Part shown: positions 57,006 through 64,000 of the stretch, one piece after another
How positions within the stretch are numbered: the first letter of the stretch is position 1
Layout: the number at the start of each line of letters is the position of its first letter
NCBI GenBank assembly: GCA_021399435.1
Contig: JAJTUP010000001.1
Coordinates: forward strand, 992,001 to 1,056,000
From: Diaporthe sp. PMI_573
Lineage: Eukaryota > Ascomycota > Sordariomycetes > Diaporthales > Diaporthaceae
Direction of reading: 5' to 3'
Length of the DNA stretch: 64,000 nt
The notes under the pieces: generated by a model
Seen by the model: the letters and a program-made list of their open reading frames with translations, nothing else
What the model was told of the DNA's origin: nothing
Database searches by the model: none
Position numbers and translations under genes: made by a program

Positions 57006-58609
57006 ATGGGTGGTGCTGCTATCTCCCTCCGGGGGCTTCTCGCCCTGTCCGGCTTCGCCCTCTCGGCGCTCGCCGGCAACATCCGGACCCGCCAAAGCGA
57101 CAACCTGTGCGAGACGGCCAAGTACGAGAACAAAACAAGGGTGTTCGTCATGACGGACATCTCCAACGAGCCTGACGACCAGATGAGTCTGGTTCGCTTC
57201 CTGACCTACGCAAACGAGCTCGACATTGTCAACATAGCCGCCGTCACGTCGACGTGGAAGAACGACTCCATTGACACGCCATCTATCTACGGCGTGTTCG
57301 ACGGCTACAGCCAGGTCGTGGACAACCTCAACAGCCACGTCCCCGAGGCCGGAACTTACCCCCCGGCAGACGAGGTCGCCGCCAAGCTTGTGACCGGACA
57401 CTCGGTGTACGGCCTGGCTGCTTTGGACGAGCCGACGCCTAGCAACGCATCGACGGCGCTGATCGCGGGCGTAGATGCCAGCGAAGAGCCGCTCTGGGTA
57501 CTCGCCTGGGGCGGAGCCAATGTGCTGGCCGAGGCGCTGAACCAAGTCAGGAATGAGAGGAGCGAGGAGGAAGTCGCAGCCTTCGTCCGCAAGATACGGG
57601 TTTACTCCATTTCGGATCAGGACGATGCTGGTGCTTGGATCCGGACCAACTTCCCCACGCTTTTCTACATTGTGTCTATCCATGGCTTCAGCGAGTATGC
57701 CATCGCTACTTGGAATGTAAGTCATGCGAGCTCCCTGTATATAATCCATAGCAATGCAACTAACCACTTTCCCAGGGAATCTCGGGCGAGCTCTTCCGGC
57801 ACTTTGACAAGGGCGGCCCGGACTCGAGCCTGGTGAGCAACGAGTGGCTACAGGAGCACATCCGCATCGGGCCTCTGGGCGCGCACTACCTCAACTGGTC
57901 CTTCATCATGGAGGGCGACACCCCGTCCTTCCTGGGCCTCATCCCCAACGGCCTCAACGCGCCCGAGCACCCGGAGTGGGGCGGATGGGGCGGCCGCTAC
58001 ATCCTGATGGTGTCGTCGGGCGCGGAGGGCACCTTCAGCGACGCCGCCGACTGGGCCATCGGCGTCAACAACGAGACCTACTTCAGCCAGTTCGCCAGCA
58101 TCTGGCGCTGGAGGGAGGCCTACCAGTTCGACTTTGCCGCCCGCATGCAGTGGACCGTCAGCAACGCCGCCAACTCGACTGCAAAGCCAAACCACCAGCC
58201 CGTGGCCGTTGTCAACGGGTCATGTGGCATCCTTGAGATCCCATTCACGCTCGGGGAGTCTGTTGTGCTTGACGCTTCGGAGTCCTGGGACCCGGATGGA
58301 GACGAGCTGTCCTTTGACTGGTTCCACTACCGGGACCCTACTTTCCGCCTTGAGGGTGATATCCCTCGCATCTCGCCAAACGTGACCTTTGACGCCCTGG
58401 ACGCAACCGGTTCTGTGGTTAATGTCACGCCTAATGATAATAAGGTAAGCATGATAGTCGTGGCGCATACCACGGCGCCCATTTACAATTACGAGATTAC
58501 GTGCTGACTGGTATTTGCACAGACGATGCACATTGTCCTGACTGTGCACGATGGCCAGCCTATGAAGCTGTCCTCGTACAAGCGAGTCATTCTGGTTCCT
58601 CAATCTTGA
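57006..58609 (+). CDS. Secreted Sde182-type (DUF1593) nucleoside-hydrolase-like protein
   Basis: Exons 57006-57716, 57776-58444 and 58523-58609 give 488 aa. An upstream in-frame ATG-less extension is ignored because 57006 opens on a signal peptide (ISLRGLLALSGFALSALAG). The N-terminal domain is nucleoside-hydrolase-like: VFVMTDISNEPDDQMSLVRF carries the Asp cluster of the metal/ribose site, then VTSTWKNDSI, LWVLAWGGANVLAEAL and YSISDQDDAGAWIRTNFP. The C-terminal domain is beta-sandwich-like (LDASESWDPDGDELSFDW; HIVLTVHDGQPMKLSSYKRV). Bacterial Sde182 was described as cellulose-binding; the catalytic role of fungal members is not settled. The N-glycosylation sites support secretion. Intact. 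Confidence 0.87.
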
Positions 58610-58987
58610 AAAACGAGTCTGATGAACTCTGGATCTTGAGGAGAGGGGAAGGCCGCTGCCGTTCATAGCAATAATTGTAATATGATGTGACCATACAATT
58701 TTCCCTGGCAAAGTGTCGTTGCCACAAAGAAAATGCCATCATCGTGAACACGCAATCTCATGGCCCGAAGTCAATACCCTATTAATTAACAGAAAGAAAG
58801 ATCTTATCATGATAGCACGACACTGTTTCTGCACGGTACCATTGGTTGGTTTAAGGTCATTCGCGGTGCTGAGGGCCAATTTGTTACAGCTGAGAACATT
58901 TTGAATTTGAGGTGAGTGAAAGATCACAGTCAATATGACGACCATGAGCATAGACCCTGACCTCATCAGGCTCGCTTTGTGCCTTGG

Positions 58988-60053
58988 TCATATAAAGTCT
59001 AGCCTCCAGACGTCACCAAGCCGTGAATTGTCCTCCGCAAGACCCCCATGGACGATTATAGCATCCTGCTCATTTCCTCGGGATACGTCAGCATCAAACC
59101 AACCCCTTGCTGCAGGGCTATCCCCAGCCGCCTCAATTCTCACCCATTTTCGACTATCGACATCGAAAGCCCAAACATCCGAGAGCATCTTCCCAGCACC
59201 GGCATGGCCTAGTGAACTAGGATCACACTCCCCAAACATCGTGACAAGATAATCATGGCCCCTGACCGTCACGGCCACAAGTGCAGATACGCTCCTTGGT
59301 CCGGGTCCATTCTTCCCGTCGGGGTTGAATGCAAAAGAGGACCATGCATTCGTGGTCAACTCATAGATATCGATCGAGCCACCCTGTTCAGCGGTGCCAT
59401 CAAACCCATTCATTCTGTACAGCTTTCCCTCCAAATATGCAATACTGGCCCCGCCCCTCGCCGGCTCCGGCGCCGGTGCGAGCTGTTTCCACGTTTGCGA
59501 CTTGAGGCTGAAAGACCACAGGTCTTGCATGCGGCCCTTCTCGGGGCATCCAGCGTGGACGAAAAGGAGATCAGCTCCGTCCGAGGCCATGGCATGATAG
59601 CTGCGGCCAGCAGGGTATGACTTTTCCGGGTCCGCAGGCTTCAGGAGCTTCCAGCTTGCCTGAGATGGCGTGTAGCGCCAGATGGCGCCGTTCTCCTCCA
59701 CGGGGGCCATCGCAATGCCGCCCCGGCCAGAGAACAGATACAGCGAGTCTTTGATGACAGCACTGGCTGAGCCGACGCGCGGCGTCGGAGCTTCTGGTGG
59801 AGCATCGAGTGTTGAGACCTCGGCCGAGTCTTGAGACGGTCAGTAACAGCCGCGAGTCTTGAGAGTAAGGTCGAGTCACACCTCTGGATGCGCCAAGGCC
59901 GATGACATCCAGTCGGTTGTCGATAGGCTGACGTGGAATTACTTCACCACCAAAGACGAACGCTTGAGAGCGTAGGACTGAAAGACATTGGGAGGAGCGC
60001 TGGAGGCGCGCACTCTGGGTGAGCTGGGTCCAGGTTGCCTTGAGTTTCGTCAT
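58988..60053 (-). CDS. Kelch-repeat protein
   Basis: Two exons, 60053-59882 and 59829-58988, 337 aa; intron GTGTGA..CAAG is short (52 bp) and an alternative acceptor 19-20 bases upstream exists. Repeats typical of a six- or seven-bladed kelch propeller: SQAFVFGGEVIPRQPIDN; PTPRVGSASAVIKDSLYLF; GRSYHAMASDGADLLFVHAG; PEPARGGASIAYLEGKLYRM; GPGPRSVSALVAV; ARGWFDADVSRGNEQD with HGGLAEDNSRLGDVWRLD at the end. No signal peptide, so cytosolic. The closest type by eye is the fungal/plant nitrile-specifier-like kelch proteins. The stop lies about 380 bases beyond the 3' end of the Sde182-type gene (convergent pair). Confidence 0.85.
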
Positions 60054-60496
60054 GACGGCTGACGCACAGGTAGATACTGATGAAAGGATGGTTTCTAAGT
60101 AATGATAGTATGATCAAACCATTTGTGATATAGGAGAGAGGCGATGCTCTGCCTTTATTTAATGATCGAATAAAACTAAGCAGCCAATGAGGGCGAAGAG
60201 GAGTATTGCCGCTGAGTGATCCATGAAGCTCTCGGTAAGAAGGAAGAAAACCTCCGCTTAGTCATTCAAAGGTTTCGCCGCTTCCCAGGCTCACAGAGCC
60301 ATGCCGTACCCCCTGAGTTTCAATCTTCCAAGGGTTTAAAATCCGGCAGCTCTTATCCCGGACCTCACAGCTGAGCTATAAAGTTCACCGCCAGAAAGCT
60401 TGACAGTAAGGCGTGGGCAATAGCCGGGTCAGATGGCATGATATCTCGCGGTCCTGAAAGGACAACAACCCTAATCTCACATTTCACTGGATAGTC
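60054..60496. other. Intergenic; promoter of the kelch gene and 3' flank of the regulator
   Basis: About 440 bases with no coding frame. AT-rich stretch CTTTATTTAATG (60151-60165) lies about 100 bases upstream of the kelch start and may be its TATA region. Confidence 0.4.
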
Positions 60497-62743
60497 TTAA
60501 GTTCCGTGATCTGCTTCATCCCTGCCAGCCTTTCTCATCGCACACGTTCCTAAAAACACAAGCTCCATTATGAAAGAGCTCGTATCTTTGATGTATGCGA
60601 CCTCGCTAGGCGCCAATGTGCTGGTCGTCATACACCGAATGAAATTGCTAGCCCCAATCAAGAGTTCTAAATCACTTTGCCCTTGTTCGCTTCGGGGATG
60701 TATGAGCATTTCAAGTACTATCGTGATAGCAGAGGGTGCAGCATAGCGAACGACTGGCCTGCAACACATATGAGCGTCGGAAGACAGGTTGTAGTGAGAG
60801 TGATATGCCAGCAAGAGTCTGAGACCAGAGGCACGAAAGGGTGGTTACATACCAGAAAGCTCCTTCCGCAAGTGTAGTGATCTTGGCTTTTAAACATCCC
60901 AAAATTGAGCGGCCAGCCTCCAAGGAAATGTCGACACTCGAGTGGATCAGTCTGTGACGGTCTTCCGCTATGTCGTTGATATCTGTACCGGAGGCTGTGA
61001 ATCGTCTCACAGCCATATGTACCACGACCATCAAATAGAGATATTCAAGTTGCAAGAAGACATGACGAATGTCTTTCACCCCAGACCCAAGAGTGTTGAA
61101 AAACGAAGATGAGATAAGAGTCGGACGCTGTGAAGGCGAAATAGACAAACGCCACTGCTCGATTTGGTCATCCAGGTGACGAATGTTGTGGAGGACTTGG
61201 ATATCAAAGTCCTTGAAGGCTTTTGGTGAGTACAAACGTCGGCAGACTCGTTCTTTGATTTGGGCTAGACGAATGTCTCCAGGAAATAAGGGTATCCTAA
61301 ACACATCGTCTGTCTGGTCGACATCAGAAGACGTTGCCGGGCTGTGAAGGTCAATACTGTTGATGAGGCAATCGTGTGTTAATGTTAGGTCGCAAAACTC
61401 ATCAATGAGCAAGGGAGGGACGCCAGTATGGAGTGAGATGTCTTTATCGGACATGTAGCAAAGCCAGAAAATCATGCGCCCATGGCGGCTTTTCCGTTCG
61501 TCCAGAGAGGGAGCAGCCGCATCACAATCTGGAGGGACATATACGTGGTACCCTAAAGCACAAACTGTACGACAGGCAACGGTGTGGTAGAAAGCCGCAT
61601 CTTGCCAATTACCACTCAACGTGCATTTCATTTGCTTTTCAACTTTTGTCAGTGTTCCCATTCGTTCATAAGTCATTGCAAAGACTGCAGTTAGGTCATC
61701 TCACCAACAGAAGCACCGTTATGAGAGTGTCAAGACTTGTGTAGCCAGGATGAAGTGTAAGAAGACGCTGTGCCTTGACGGCAAATCGTTCGGTATCAGG
61801 AGACGAGATAATGGTGCCTGATGTTCCCCATCGACTCGCGACTGAAAGAGCAGCCAGCAGACAAGCCCTCGCGGCAACGTGCTCGGGCGACGACAGAGGA
61901 TCGTCAAGAATCTCATAAGCTTTCTCAATCGTTATCTCGAGCAGGGCAGGATCCCTGACAGGGAATGCGGCTGCAGTATGCGTGCTGAAGAATGATTTCA
62001 TCATCCGATGGGCCGTACTTCGGTCTATAAAATCCAGAAGACCCGCGTCTACCCCATTCAGATGCAAGGTTGCAAGCGATGCGGGCCTGTATATGGGAAA
62101 GCGGAAATCACTCCATTGGACCTGCTGTCCGGTCCGTGAAGAGACCCATTGCTGGCCTTCATTGGAGAATATCGGAACGCCATTAAAGAACCAGTGTGGA
62201 CCGAGGTGCCTCGCTGCAGAATATAGCGACTCAGTTGAGGAAACGGTGTGGCAAGGACTCGCCACCTGTGGGGTATTCTGGTAACTTGTAGGACTTTTTG
62301 AGGCCGTGATTCTTCCAGTACTGTCGACCAGTGATGGAGAGGCAGTGTTACTCGAGGTCTCGGATGCAACAGGCCGAGGCCGAGCGTCCTCGAGCTGTGC
62401 AACGCGACGGGCGAGATCCTGAACATCCTTCGACTGAGTCCTAGTCAAGCCGACGTCAGAAATATTGGCTCTAACCAAGGAGATGGTAGGCCGATTCGTT
62501 ATATATAATACTTCGCTTTCTAAGATGACCAACCTTTTCTTCTGTTTCCGCGACGGCCGCTCCCGAACAAACGTGCAGTCAAGATTATGATGTTGGCACC
62601 AATCGCACGGGGTACCCTGTACCGCGATAACGCACTCAATCTTATATGGCCACGTTTGTTAGTAAGTTATACCGGTATCTCTGTCCAAACTGAAGACACA
62701 CCTTGCGCCGATAGCATGCATCACATGCTCGTTTCCGGGACAT
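60497..62743 (-). CDS. Zn2Cys6 fungal-specific transcription factor
   Basis: Reverse-strand exons: 62743-62702, 62640-61705, 61634-60853 and 60758-60497. This gives 673 aa, or 642 aa if the in-frame 93-base stretch 62533-62441 (GTTGGT..ACTAG) is also an intron, which I think likely. The Zn cluster reads CDACYRRK across the first intron, then IECVIAVQGTPCDWCQHHNL and DCTF, with all six Cys. A linker coiled segment DLARRVAQLED follows. The Fungal_trans middle region includes CLLAALSVASRWG, NWQDAAFYHTVACRTVCALG, RHGRMIFWLCYMSDKDISLH and the conserved TGVPPLLIDEFCDL. The last exon restores LEMLIHPRSEQGQSDLELL. A nuclear DNA-binding regulator; targets cannot be read from sequence. It sits at the edge of a block of five hydrolase/oxidase-type genes, which makes local regulation possible but unproven. 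Confidence 0.9.
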
Positions 62744-64000
62744 CGTACGCGGGGCCAGGAATTCTCAACGCAGGCTCCGAAAGGCCGCAAAATGTAAGGA
62801 TGAAACGCCGCAGCGGCCGCTGACACATACACGATGATGCTGGGAGCATTTGAGCGAGAACGAAGATGACTCAGCGGCAATTCGAGATCTCCGCTTATAT
62901 AACTCTCAAATCTCCACATCCAGCTCAACCGAGTCAGGACAGCCCGAACGGCGACACGGCATCATTGGCTCTGCAACCCAAGTTTCGCACGATCGATGCT
63001 CTCCAATGCAAGCCAGATCATAATATGAGAGAGCAGTGAGTCCACCAACATGTTATGCAGGTGTAATCTCTTCCTTTTTATCTGGTTGGATCGAAGGGAC
63101 CAGTGAAACCAAATCCGCCAAGAATTGAGCGCTCTGTCTGGCTGCCCAGGTGGGATGAGGCCAAGTAATTGATGAGAGCATTTACTTGCCAACATATGGA
63201 TCATTGACGCCTTTGGGCGTGTCTGAGTGCTTGAATTCGCCTGGTTGTATCCCTGATGGGCCCATGGTTGGAAATCCAGCCAATCTTATTGTCACTGGCA
63301 TGTGAAATTCCACGACGATTCTCAAGAATGGGGAGCAGGCTCTCTGGTAACATAATTACATTTCTTCTCCATCTTTAAGTAATCATGTGCTTTGTGTTAA
63401 CCTTCGAGTCACTGTTTTTCATTTGTCCAACGAGTGTGGCATTTGGATGCATGATACAACCTCGAGGTCCTAACCCCAACAAATCTTCTCATTACTTGTC
63501 AAGCAAATTTGCGTGCATATATGTGTCTCGAAACCTCTTCCTGGATCATTCAATTTCAAAATGCTTACCAATAGAATTTTCGATGATCCACGCTGATGAC
63601 GCTTCTCCGTAGACAGCGAGGACATGTTCGCAGTTTCCCCAGAAAGGTCCGGGGTCCGGAGTAACAGGCCGATCGCCAAGGTAGCCTGCACTAACAACCA
63701 ATCAGTGATTTTGGCAGTATACATGTATACCTACACAGGCGTGATACACCCGTGCGTTGAACAGTTGCAGCGAACTGACGCAACCATTTAAGGTTGTCCA
63801 GAAGTAGAAGCTCTGTTACTAGCACATCAAGTTTCCAGAGCCCAATCAGAGAGCCAGTGGACTTGTACACGAATATGGTGCTAGCGGAAGTACGTTCTAC
63901 GACCCGACCCAATTAGTGCACTTAGTGGTGAAACCTTGAAGCGCATAAACGAGTTAGCGCAGAACCTACCACCAGTGATTCGTGGTCCTGAGGTGGACAT
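62744..64000. other. Upstream region of the regulator, no supported gene
   Basis: Promoter of the Zn2Cys6 gene, then about 1 kb in which small frames on both strands (for example 63204-62962 and 63724-63470, reverse) lack motifs, leaders or splice partners. A gene may begin beyond the window edge. Confidence 0.45.

Noticed and set aside
56753..57767. Long reverse-strand frames over the Sde182-type gene
   Set aside because: GC-rich codon composition of the true forward gene leaves antisense frames open; they have no motifs or leader.
49565..62743. Classical secondary-metabolite cluster
   Set aside because: No polyketide synthase, NRPS, terpene cyclase or prenyltransferase is present; one flavin monooxygenase and a regulator are not enough.

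Overview
The window looks like nuclear DNA of a filamentous ascomycete (Pezizomycotina). Its genes carry several short introns (about 50-105 bp) with GT..AG borders. The protein families are typical of moulds: secreted berberine-bridge-type FAD oxidases, a GH106-like rhamnosidase, a secretory lipase, a Zn2Cys6 regulator and a Tri12-type MFS remnant. The transposons are AT-rich and full of TAG/TAA codons where TGG or CAG/CAA is expected, the mark of repeat-induced point mutation (RIP). I cannot name the species.

Left arm (1-18 kb), gene-bearing but eroding. In order: the 3' end of one gene; a small three-exon gene of uncertain start; a 5'-truncated MFS transporter; FAD oxidase 1 (+); an inverted pair of ~0.5 kb elements; FAD oxidase 2 (-); a HAD-hydrolase pseudogene with in-frame stops; an intact ~1,003-aa GH106-like rhamnosidase (+); and two relics at 14.9 and 16.5 kb.

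Middle (about 18-49.2 kb), a transposon nest with no intact gene. Target-site duplications (TSDs) give the order. Gypsy-A (19794-42017) was hit by a solo copia LTR (21673-21880), a full-length copia in antisense (22471-30213), a 531-bp solo-LTR-like element (32872-33402) and a younger chromodomain gypsy, Gypsy-B (33968-40349). Next to it lies Gypsy-C (from 42926, truncated near 48216), which took a second solo-LTR-like element (45151-45684) and a Fot1/pogo DNA transposon (46124-47986). A hAT-type MITE with a perfect 8-bp TSD sits at 18856-19270. Two tRNA-related SINE-like copies lie at 4.6-5.3 kb and 49.0-49.2 kb.

Right arm (49.2-64 kb), intact genes: a truncated secreted-protein ORF sharing a ~140-bp divergent promoter with an FAD-dependent monooxygenase; a secretory lipase (-); an intracellular alpha-amylase (+); a secreted Sde182-type nucleoside-hydrolase-like protein (+); a kelch protein (-); and a Zn2Cys6 transcription factor (-). 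Beyond 62.8 kb I see no supported gene.

Taken together, the two arms carry genes for breakdown of plant carbohydrate, lipid and aromatic or oligosaccharide substrates around a RIP-degraded transposon island. The regulator at 60.5-62.7 kb could control its neighbours, but that is inference from position only. No single new system stands out. The least ordinary items are the ~0.53 kb element family with five little-RIPped copies, the inverted pairs it forms, the SINE-like family, and the truncated secreted ORF at the edge of the transposon island.
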